64,000 nucleotides of DNA. It comes from Smittia aterrima. Its lineage: Eukaryota > Arthropoda > Insecta > Diptera > Chironomidae. The DNA lies in contig CP093830.1 in the NCBI GenBank assembly GCA_033063855.1, positions 17,050,854 through 17,114,853 on the forward strand. Direction: 5' to 3'. Positions 1 to 10,817 of the stretch are shown piece after piece; position 1 is the first letter of the stretch; each line of letters begins with the position of its first letter. A program made the position numbers and the translations under genes. Under the pieces are notes generated by a model. That model was not told where the DNA came from and ran no database searches. It was given only the letters and a program-made list of their open reading frames with translations.

Positions 1-3000
1 CTTGCTGCAACTGCTCATTTGAAGTTGAACGAAACGGATTGGACTTTCAACCCTTAATTTGCATGAAATGAATCGGCCGCACAAATGGACACAAAACCAT
101 CATTTGCGATCCCTCTCGTCAGCATCTGATTTCACCTTTTGTGTATCTCCTGACAACCCCTCGTCGTTTAATTGCAAACGAAGCGTGTCGTGCATTCTAG
201 GCGATTTTGAGGAATATTTGATTTGAAAAGATTCTAATAAATCTCAGATTCACTTTATTCCAATTTTTTTAGGGTCCAAGTGAGTTCGATTCTTCTATTC
301 TTCAATTAAAATATAAATCAACCCTCAAAAAACATTGAACAGATCAAATTTCATTGCGAATAAAATTAAAACTTGCCAAAACTAAAACCAAATGATCGGC
401 TAATAGCGGCAACAACCGCTTATCAGATTACATCAAGCCCTCGAGCAACTCTCTCCACGACCCGTCGAAGGTTTCGTTTTAAAAAGATTAAACTCGACTT
501 AAGCAACTTGATCGAATTCATGCGCAAGTTGCTTAAAACATTGAAACATCAAACATTCGAACATTGCGCAAGAAAAACTCTGAAATGTTTAGTTTCATTT
601 GGATCGTTGTTGAGAGTGAACGTCATTGCGAGCAGCTCAAGAAAATCATAAAAAGATTTAATCTAAAAATATTAAAACAAAAACAGTTTCTCTAAAATAA
701 AGTGAGAAAGTGAAATTGAATGAATTATCATTGAGTTGATCTACAAAGTTATCATCAAATTATCGAAATTGGATACGCGATTCAAGAGATTTATGTTGTG
801 TAAGTTCATTCAATTTTTACGGCGACGAATGCTTTGAAGAGAAAGAATTTAAAAGAGATTAACTTCGAGGATGAATTTTGTTGATATCGTTTCGTGTTTG
901 TTTGTCTGCTTTAAAAGCAATTAAGGGATCGTTTGAAAGGAAACCGGTTCCAGGCGCTGGAAGACTCCTCCGAGAGCAAATGGATCGAAGGATGATGATA
1001 GTTCTTAAAATTCAATCGCCTCGAGTGAATTACGAAGCTACGGAGAGAAACATAAAAGAAAAGATGATGATCGTCGATAAAAGTTAATTAACCGTTCAAA
1101 CGGCCAAGGACACGAAGAAGAACAATCATCGACGCTTCTTCTCTCGCTCTCGCTCTGCATAACTTCTCTTCCCATTCGATCGCAATCAAACTCGATTTTC
1201 CACGGGAAGTCAACAAAGTGAAATCGTCGGATCAAAGTTCTCCAACGCGATTTAATTGCGAAACTTGAATTGAGGTCGGAAATTGCTTCAAGTGTCAATG
1301 AGTGTTGACATCTAATAAATCGTCGACAGTTCGAAGTTGAACAGATGCCTTTGATCAAACCCAGACAGCAACATGTGTTTCTCGTCACCCTCAATAACTT
1401 CTTAACATTCTGGCGATGCGTTTCTTGCATTTATCCAATAAATCACCAACACACAAACGAAGAAGTTCTCATTTCGTTTGTTATTTCTGCCATCAAGTCG
1501 TTTGATGATGAATTGGAGTCTTATACGCTCATGAAGTATTCCAACTGTCTTCAATTCTTGTTTCTTCAAGCGTATCGCCTCAGTTCCGACGTTCTGAACT
1601 GTTGTTGGGTCATGCACACGTTAAGGAATGAGACGCGAGAAGTTTTCTTTTCTCTGCTCTGTCTTGAAGTTAAAATTGAAACGTTGAGAATCTTTTTGCT
1701 GTCTTTGGAGCTTGTTTGACCCAACGAGTTCATTGAAAGTTCTCACGGCAGAATCAAAGCGCCAGGAAGAGAGAAATTGAACTTCTTCTACAATCAAAGT
1801 AGAAGTGAAACGAACATAATTGACTTAAATTACTGTGAAACCACAAGAACGTCTTGAGGTTTACTCGATCTTCTTTCAATTGCGGTTTCAATCATTTTTC
1901 GTCAACAAGCAACTCACTAGACTTTTCTAGATTGCTAACCGGTTTGATAAGAAAGGAATTCGTGTGACACTGAACTACAAAGCACGAAACTCGTCGATGA
2001 CGATCATTGCGCAACTTCATTTGAATGTTAATTCGCAACAGATTGGATGACAATGAAAACGAGAACTGAATTGCGATGCAGTCCGATCGACTTAAGGCAA
2101 ATATTCAAAACCTCCATGTTTCACTCAAAGTCGAATCGAAGTTTCCAATTCATTATCAATTCCGCCTTTGTACATTGGAAACATTGCATTGACTTCATGA
2201 GAGTCTGTGAATCATGCTGCGAACCTTGAATCGAGTAACCGAGAAAGCGCCAACGATCAAAATTCTTAAGTCAGTGAAATTATGGATCGAGTTTCATGTT
2301 TTCTCAACCTCAGAAACAGTTTCGGCGCCCACACTTCACGATTGGAATTCATTGCATCGATGCTGAGCTCAGTGCCCACCTTTCGTGTTTCATCGACATG
2401 AAAATATTTCAATGAACGATCTGAGCTTCTTCTTTTGTCAGCAGCAATTTGATGTTTGCGATTCAACGTTTGTTTGTTGCTGGGAAAACGAATTTCGATT
2501 GATTGAATTCCCTCGAAGCTCATCTCACTCGACAATGACGCAAGAGAAGTTCGATGAACGTAAACTTTGGAAATTTCTCCATTTGCGATGAAAATAAAAG
2601 TGAAATGAACGCTGTAAAGATTTCTTTGATTCAATTGTGCAAATTCACTTCGATTGAATGATAATTTCATGGATCCCTTTCATCTTCTCGTCGGCTTCTC
2701 GCTTTCTTCGTTTCTCGCTCGCATAATTCGTTTATCAAAAACACTTTAACGGCTTTTCATAGCGACACATGGTCGATGAGTCCAATTAGCGAGAATGATG
2801 GTGCGAGACGTTATTTCCTCACTTCTTGGATTATTTTTATCTCGTGATCTTCGCAATGGAATTTATGGAAGCAAGTTGTGAGTCGATGATGAGCTACAAA
2901 ATGTGTCTGAGTCATGAAGAACTGCGAGACAAGAAATAATTTGATATTTGACAAAGAACAAAAGAAGAAGCAACGATTGACGTCGAGAAAAAACAAGAAA

Positions 3001-4116
3001 TTAAAATTCTTATGTTCACTTTGATGTAATTATCTTCAGTTTCGTAAACAATTCTTTTGAATGATAATTTATCAAATTACTAAAGTCACGATCAGCGAGG
3101 TCGAATTTACTGAAATTCGCACAACAATAAATCTTTTTCTTTCGTCAAATAATTTTATTGACTCTTCGTCTGTCGATCTCAAATAAAACTTTTCTGTCAA
3201 AATGATTTTTGTTGTTTGCCAAGGGATTCCGCAAATATTTCAACTACGCAAACGAAACGTCAAATTAGACATGGAAATAAGAATTAAAAGTTGTCTACAC
3301 AACTCGCAGTCGGAGACTTTGTAAAATTCTCACGTTTTGTGTAACATAAAAGAACGTGTAGCATTGATGGAAGCAAAGCAGAGCCGAGAGTTGAGTTTCT
3401 TTGTTGTACTTTGGTTTTGCCAACTCAAATGAGTTATTCACGGGCAGGTAAGAGTCGGTCGATGTTTAGAAGCGACACGAACTTTTGTTCTTTTAATCGC
3501 GGTCTGAAAATCTGCGACAATTCCAAGAAATCTCTTTTCTCTCGTTGTGAGAATCTGAGATGAAGAAGATGATTCGTTGCATAAGCAGCAATTTCGTTTT
3601 TGAATGATTAACTTGTCTTGCGTGTCAAGTCACGAAGCTGCTCACGAAATATTTCGTCTCCGACGCAATGCAAATTATCACACAATGGATGATCTCCAAC
3701 TTGTCGTTTTGTCTTTAATTTTTTCTCTCTGGATTAGCATATTTCACATTGAGCCGAATAAACTTTCTTTGCTTTGACGAATGAACCTTTTCTCCATTCA
3801 TCAGCTTCCATTATCTTCAGAAGCAATTACAGCTCATAAAATGGAAATTCGGTTAAAGCAAACGAGCGTCTGTCAATCAAAACTCTTTTTTCATCTTTCG
3901 CAATATCTTTGAAGCGTTCGCGCAACTGAAATTGAAACATTTCGTTTTCATCTAATTGGATTGATCACTCAATTATTTGTTGCTTAACTGCCAATTACGA
4001 AAAACTCTTCAAATTCTAATACACGATCGATCTCTCCTTTTGCAGATTCCATGAGAAATAACAACTCAAATTGATCGGTAGCAAGAGAAGAATTCAAAAC
4101 CGACAGAAACTCGTCA
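1..4116 (+). other. Noncoding upstream region of the left PDZ gene, with a 5' leader exon
   Basis: I see no convincing protein gene here. Translations of up to 130 residues exist on both strands, but they lack recognisable domains. They recur at 10.8-14.9 kb only because the arms are copies. A probable noncoding exon lies at 4046-4119, with acceptor TTTTGCAG before it and donor GTGAGT after it; its last three bases are the start codon. Another plausible leader donor, GGCAG followed by GTAAGAG, is near 3447. The stretch probably holds promoter, 5' leader exons and a first intron. Confidence 0.5.
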
Positions 4117-7100
4117 ATGGTGAGTTCAAGTTCATTCTTAGCTTAAGGCTGAGCTCGTTAGACGACTCGCCATCAAATTATTGGGCTTGTCTTCAACCTT
4201 AAAAAAAGTTATCCAACATCAGACTTAAGCGTTCACTTTCGATTTAATCGAACGCGCGTTAGTCATTAGCTGAACAATTAAATTTAAATTTGATTTTTAA
4301 AGCTCAGCGATTTCTTTTCAAATTTTTTTTTTCTCTTCATCTCAACTTCCTCGTTTGCTTTCATGTACATCAACGGCTGAGCTTGAAATCTTATTGAACG
4401 ATCATTAACTTTCTTACGTCACCAACAAACGCATTAATCAAACATGCAACTCGATCCCAATTCATTCATCTCACTTGTAATTATTGTCGTGATTGTTCTC
4501 CTTGATCGTTTCAACCCGAAATTTCGACCGCACAATTGCAAATTCATGACATTTCTCCCTCCGATCCGCCTTGACGAGCATCATCGTCGATCCAAGCAAT
4601 TCTGGTTCCTGCTGTTTCCCTCAAGAAGAAATTCAAACCATCACGTGTGCAAGCACCGCTCGTCTTCGTAACGACTTTTTGTTGTTTTCTTCTGCTTCGC
4701 AAGCAATCGACACTGAAGGAACCCCTTTCAACATTTCTCCTTTCCATTTAATTGTTCATGTGCATAAAACGATGAAGAAGACGACGAAGAAGGGAGAAAG
4801 TGCCCATCGTGCCCATTCAAGCGAAACTTGAGAAGAAGAAGAAAAGATTTCTTTAAGGATTTAATTCAATTGCGATGACGATCGCAAGAACATTTTCGTT
4901 GGTTTGCTTTTGTGATTTATGTCCGTGCATGAATCTCACGCATTAAACTTGTTCTCTGTACGTTTTCTTCTTGTTTAAACAGAGATGGAAATGACCTGCG
5001 ACCTATTTCCATTCTTTACGCGTTTCTTTTGTTTCCATCGTCTTGCATGTTACGTCTTGCATAAACCAAACGGATCGGCGAGAAGTGAGAAGTGAAACGG
5101 TCGTTTTTGGGTTGCGTGTAACGATTTTCTTATTGTCGGTCGTCAGATTATCGACGCAAACATTTCGGACCATTCTCGAGCCCGAAAAGTAAAACCTGTT
5201 TAGAGATCGTTTGATTTCTAGCTCCCGAGACATTCCTCGAATGTCTTCATTCGCGTAAATGATGTCGACAATGATTTAAATTAACTCTTTTTATTGCAGA
5301 CTTTGTCGAGTACAACGGAACCTTATCAGTTGGACACGACAAGTCATAAACCGAGAATGGCAAATTTGCAAACTTTGGAGGCAAAGGTTTGATCTTAAAG
5401 ACTCTTGACCTGGTCGCGGTTTAAACTTCAACATTTTCTTGCAGATGGCCAACATTGAAGAATCACTAAGTTTATCAGTTGCTTCGAGACGAAGAAAAGG
5501 AACATCACTTGGAGGTGTGTCTTCAAGATCATCCCCAAAGTTAGACACAATCATTAGCAATTCATCGTCAGCGACACATCCCAAAGATCATCACGAACGA
5601 GAATTTATTATGCAAAAGTAAGATTTTTTAATTTGAATTCTAATCGAGAAAATATTTAAAAATTTCTTTTGTTTGACAGTCTAAGAGTTCAACTTGGATT
5701 AGATAAAACTTCAGGTCGCTCATCATCAGCTTCGATGTCTTGTAAATCAACAGAAATTATTGAGAAACCGGGAAACGAACAGAAGCTGAGTCGATTGAGA
5801 AACGATGTTGAGAATAAGAAGAACGCCATAAGAAACTTGAAAGGAGCGATTCAGAAGTTGGACATGAATGCCGGTTTAGATATTGACTCGAGAATTCGCC
5901 AAGCGGAACTTGAATATGCGCTCGGCAGAGAAGAACTTCAGTTGCTTTCGATTGTCGAGGAGGCTCGAGCAATTCAAGTTCGTCTTGAGAAGGAAAAGTC
6001 CAAGAACGACACGACATCAATGTTCTCGATGATTCGAAATGGACATCAATTAACTCTTCATGCTGTTCAAGCGTCGACTGGCAGATGGAACGCAAATCAG
6101 AAACAAGAAAGCGATGGCTTTCATGTCGATTGGGTAATGGATGGCGAAGAACTCCAGCGGGGTGATCGAATTATTGAAATCAACGGGAGAATCTTAAATG
6201 GAAAAAGCAAAGACGAACTTCAAAAGATCTGCGCAAACACCACCAAGTGTGATCTCGTTGTGATAAGAAAACGATCAGTGTCGATGGTTACAGTTCATCA
6301 ACAACACAATCAGCAACTTCAACAGACTCAAGCCGACAACATGAGACTTCAGCATAGAATTTCATACTTGGAAGAGCAAGTCAAAGAACTTCTTGATTCG
6401 CAGAAAGAAAAATCTTCTCCGACCATGTCAGGAAGCAGTCAAAGAAGCGGAACTCACATCACTAGCATTAGCATCTCATCTTCGCCTTCTGATCATGATG
6501 AAGATCGACCCATGACTTATCAAAGAGGTTCATTCGTAACAACAATCGTTGGTGGTAAGCCCCAAGAACTTCCTCCGAAAATTGTTCCATTCGTTCAAAA
6601 ATCTTCTTCGACGACAACGATCAGCGGAAATTATCATCAGAAAGAAATGACGACGAAGGAATCAGAGAGAAACGCCACAGCAAAGAATCTGAAGAATCTG
6701 TCGTCATCAATGTCAAAGATCTCCATTAGCACAGACCTCCACGTGCAAAGACAGAGACGAGAACGCGAGCGAAAGGATCGCGAACGATATTACAACAACA
6801 AGAACATTAGCAAAAGCTCGCACCAAAAGTAAGTTGATGATTGAGATCGTTTTAACCGCAGTCAGCTGACATTTTACAATTTCCACAGCTTAACGAAGAA
6901 TAACATCACGGCATCGATGAACCAGATTGAGAACTCGTACGCGAGGCGGAACAAAAAAATCTCAGTGAATGGATCAACGCAAGGCCACGATGAGAGAAAC
7001 ATGAAGTGCATCGACTTTGAGAGTGACACAGGAATGAACTACGATGACTACGCTTCAGAACCTGTGCCAACGCCAAAGATCCGTCCAACTCCTCCTAAGA

Positions 7101-7232
7101 AACCTCTGAGGCTGTCACTTCAAAGAGCTCAGAGTCTTCAAGCCGGAATAGACAACAGACACACTGCGTTGATGGACACGATCAACATCAGCGACAAGAA
7201 ACGTGCAATCAAACGAATTTATCGAGGCGATC
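1..7232 (+). repeat. Left arm of a giant inverted repeat
   Basis: Bases 1-7232 reappear as the reverse complement at 7706-14928. The first 18 bases of the window match the reverse complement of 14911-14928, so the arm was already under way before the window starts and its outer end is not visible. The match covers exons, introns and noncoding DNA alike. Sample differences: 4 residues in a 92-residue translation near 373-651, 1 in the 124-residue translation at 1345-1719, and 1 in the shared 365 residues of the main PDZ exon. Short indels also occur, for example near 5050 against 9880. The inner end is sharp, just after the GCGATC shared by both copies. Confidence 0.97.
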
Positions 7233-7294
7233 TTAACAACAATTTCAGCAGATCAATCGACATCTCACCCAAATATATTGAGAAGTATGTCTAA
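4117..7294 (+). CDS. HR1-like coiled-coil and PDZ domain protein, left copy
   Basis: Exons 4117-4119, 5300-5386, 5445-5617, 5680-6828 and 6889-7294 join in frame to give 605 residues. All introns are GT-AG. The ATG is the last codon of its exon and is followed directly by the donor. The protein has a Ser-rich N-terminus and an HR1/REM-1-like helical segment at about residues 90-200 (LRVQLGLDK, then RLRNDVENKK and EYALGREELQLL). A PDZ domain follows at about 205-300, ending in GDRIIEINGRIL and LVVIRKR. A short Gln-rich coiled coil (LQHRISYLEEQVKELL) and a low-complexity Ser/Arg tail complete it. Such domain pairs occur in scaffold proteins downstream of Rho-type GTPases, but I do not recognise the specific gene. 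The C-terminus differs from the right copy after RIYRGD. A donor at 7285 and acceptor at 7365 could replace the last two residues with NIKK. Confidence 0.85.
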
Positions 7295-7705
7295 CGAATT
7301 GTGAATAAAAATCTTGAAACAATTTAAATTTGACTTTTATGTTTTCGCGGTTTCATTAATTTCAGCATAAAAAAATAAATTGAAATTTAATCAACAAAAG
7401 CGATCTTTGACGTGGTTCCAAGGACGAATGAGTTCCGCATTAAGTTGCTTGTTACTTCAGTCACGCCCGGCTCTTCGTCTCAGTTTTCTGTAATTCGATT
7501 CGGTTAGTCAGAGACATAATGAATCGGCTTAAACAAAATAAATTTTTCGAATCAATTTTTAAATTTTTGATTTTTTTTTCTTTTTATTTAATTTATTGAT
7601 AGTTCGTTTGATAAGAATAACCGTCTTCAATGTACTTCGAAGAGAGTTCAATGGATTTGCTGTAGCGACTCGAGAGCTTCACATCATGGCAGCTGTTTGA
7701 AGTCT
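7233..7705. other. Unique spacer at the centre of the inverted repeat
   Basis: These 473 bases have no near-identical inverted copy. They contain the last 62 bases of the left PDZ coding sequence, a roughly 300-bp AT-rich stretch between the two stop codons, and the final 113 bases of the right PDZ coding sequence. Possible poly(A) signals (AATAAA type) follow both stops. The coding parts at the two edges are still weakly alike: SRSIDISPKYIE on the left against SKSIELSSKYIE on the right. The spacer is therefore not simply foreign sequence between perfect copies. Confidence 0.9.
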
Positions 7706-10700
7706 GATCGCCTCGATAAATTCGTTTGATTGCACGTTTCTTGTCGCTGATGTTGATCGTGTCCATCAACGCAGTGTGTCTGTTGTCTATTCCGGCTTGA
7801 AGACTCTGAGCTCTTTGAAGTGACAGCCTCAGAGGTTTCTTAGGAGGAGTTGGACGGATCTTTGGCGTTGGCACAGGTTCTGAAGCGTAGTCATCGTAGT
7901 TCATTCCTGTGTCACTCTCAAAGTCGATGCACTTCATGTTTCTCTCATCGTGGCCTTGCGTTGATCCATTCACTGAGATTTTTTTGTTCCGCCTCGCGTA
8001 CGAGTTCTCAATCTGGTTCATCGATGCCGTGATGTTATTCTTCGTTAAGCTGTGGAAATTGTAAAACGTCAGCTGACTGCGGTTAAAACGATCTCAATCA
8101 TCAACTTACTTTTGGTGCGAGCTTTTGCTAATGTTCTTGTTGTTGTAATATCGTTCGCGATCCTTTCGCTCGCGTTCTCGTCTCTGTCTTTGCACGTGGA
8201 GGTCTGTGCTAATGGAGATCTTTGACATTGATGACGACAGATTCTTCAGATTCTTTGCTGTTGCGTTTCTCTCCGATTCCTTCGTCGTCATTTCTTTCTG
8301 ATGATAATTTCCGCTGATCGTTGTCGTTGAAGAAGATTTTTGAACGAATGGAACAATTTTCGGAGGAAGTTCTTGGGGCTTACCACCAACGATTGTTGTT
8401 ACGAATGAACCTCTTTGATAAGTCATGGGTCGATCTTCATCATGATCAGAAGGCGAAGATGAGATGCTAATGCTAGTGATGTGAGTTCCGCTTCTTTGAC
8501 TGCTTCCTGACATGGTCGGAGAAGATTTTTCTTTCTGCGAATCGAGAAGTTCTTTGACTTGCTCTTCCAAGTATGAAATTCTATGCTGAAGTCTCATGTT
8601 GTCGGCTTGAGTCTGTTGAAGTTGCTGATTGTGTTGTTGATGAACTGTAACCATCGACACTGATCGTTTTCTTATCACAACGAGATCACACTTGGTGGTG
8701 TTTGCGCAGATCTTTTGAAGTTCGTCTTTGCTTTTTCCATTTAAGATTCTCCCGTTGATTTCAATAATTCGATCACCCCGCTGGAGTTCTTCGCCATCCA
8801 TTACCCAATCGACATGAAAGCCATCGCTTTCTTGTTTCTGATTTGCGTTCCATCTGCCAGTCGACGCTTGAACAGCATGAAGAGTTAATTGATGTCCATT
8901 TCGAATCATCGAGAACATTGATGTCGTGTCGTTCTTGGACTTTTCTTTCTCAAGACGAACTTGAACTGCTCGAGCCTCCTCGACAATCGAAAGCAACTGA
9001 AGTTCTTCTCTGCCAAGCGCATATTCAAGTTCCGCTTGGCGAATTCTCGAGTCAATATCTAAACCGGCATTCATGTCCAACTTCTGAATCGCTCCTTTCA
9101 AGTTTCTTATCGCGTTCTTCTTATTCTCAACATCGTTTCTCAATCGACTCAGCTTCTGTTCGTTTCCCGGTTTCTCAATAATTTCTGTTGATTTACAAGA
9201 CATCGAAGCTGATGATGAGCGACCTGAAGTTTTATCTAATCCAAGTTGAACTCTTAGACTGTCAAACGAAAGAAATGTTTAAATATTTTCTCAATTAGAG
9301 TTCAAATTGAAAAATCTTACTTTTGCATAATAAATTCTCGTTCGTGATGATCTTTGGGATGTGTCGCTGACGATGAATTGCTAATGATTGTGTCTAACTT
9401 TGGGGATGATCTTGAAGACACACCTCCAAGTGATGTTCCTTTTCTTCGTCTCGAAGCAACTGATAAACTTAGTGATTCTTCAATGTTGGCCATCTGCAAG
9501 AAAATGTTAAAGTTCAAACCGCGACCAGGTCAAGAGTCTTTAAGATCAAACCTTTGCCTCCAAAGTTTGCAAATTTGCCATTCTCGGTTTATGACTTGTC
9601 GTGTCCAACTGATCAGGTTCCGTTGTACTCGATAAAGTCTGCAATAAAAAGAGTTAATTTAAATCATTGTCGACATCATTTACGCGAATGAAGACATTCG
9701 AGGAATGTCTCGGGAGCTAGAAATCAAACGATCTCTAAACAGGTTTTACTTTTCGGGCTCGAGAATGGTCCGAAATGTTTGCGTCGATAATCTGACGACC
9801 GACAATAAGAAAATCGTTACACGCAACCCAAAAACGACCGTTTCACTTCTCACTTCTCGCCGATCCGTTTGGTTTATGCTCGCAACATGCACGACGATGG
9901 AAACAAAAGAAACGCGTAAAGAATGGAAATAGGTCGCAGGTCATTTCCATCTCAGTTTAAACAAGAAGAAAACGTACAGAGAACAAGTTTAATGCGTGAG
10001 ATTCATGCACGGACATAAATCACAAAAGCAAACCAACGAAAATGTTCTTGCGATCGTCATCGCAATTGAATTAAATCCTTAAAGAAATCTTTTCTTCTTC
10101 TTCTCAAGTTTCGCTTGAATGGGCACGATGGGCACTTTCTCCCTTCTTCGTCGTCTTCTTCATCGTTTTATGCACATGAACAATTAAATGGAAAGGAGAA
10201 ATGTTGAAAGGGGTTCCTTCAGAGTCGATTGCTTGCGAAGCAGAAGAAAACAACAAAAAGTCGTTACGAAGACGAGCGGTGCTTGCACACGTGATGGTTT
10301 GAATTTCTTCTTGAGGGAAACAGCAGGAACCAGAATTGCTTGGATCGACGATGATGCTCGTCAAGGCGGATCGGAGGGAGAAATGTCATGAATTTGCAAT
10401 TGTGCGGTCGAAATTTCGGGTTGAAACGATCAAGGAGAACAATCACGACAATAATTACAAGTGAGATGAATGAATTGGGATCGAGTTGCATGTTTGATTA
10501 ATGCGTTTGTTGGTGACGTAAGAAAGTTAATGATCGTTCAATAAGATTTCAAGCTCAGCCGTTGATGTACATGAAAGCAAACGAGGAAGTTGAGATGAAG
10601 TGAAAAAAAAGTTTGAAAAGAAATCGCTGAGCTTTAAAAATCAAATTTAAATTTAATTGTTCAGCTAATGACTAACGCGCGTTCGATTAAATCGAAAGTG

Positions 10701-10817
10701 AACGCTTAAGTCTGATGTTGGATAACTTTTTCTAAGGTTGAAGACAAGTCCAATAATTTGATGGCAAGTCGTCTAACGAGCTCAGCCTTAAGCTAAGAAT
10801 GAACTTGAACTCACCAT
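7593..10817 (-). CDS. HR1-like coiled-coil and PDZ domain protein, right copy
   Basis: Reading on the minus strand, exons 10815-10817, 9552-9638, 9321-9493, 8110-9258 and 7593-8049 join to 622 residues. Exon lengths 87, 173 and 1149 match the left copy exactly, and the start codon again abuts the donor. The HR1-like region and PDZ domain agree with the left copy almost residue for residue (one Ile/Val change in the large exon). After RIYRGD the right protein carries QTSNSCHDV, then SKSIELSSKYIED and an aromatic GYSYQTNYQ ending. It is thus 17 residues longer than the left copy. The end is not an obvious class I PDZ ligand. The two genes converge, with stops 299 bp apart. Both copies look intact, with no frameshift or premature stop. 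Confidence 0.85.

Noticed and set aside
1038..1719. Translations of 130 and 124 residues that recur in both palindrome arms
   Set aside because: They are present twice only because the DNA arms are near-identical. They show no domain, overlap each other on opposite strands and several begin with non-ATG codons.
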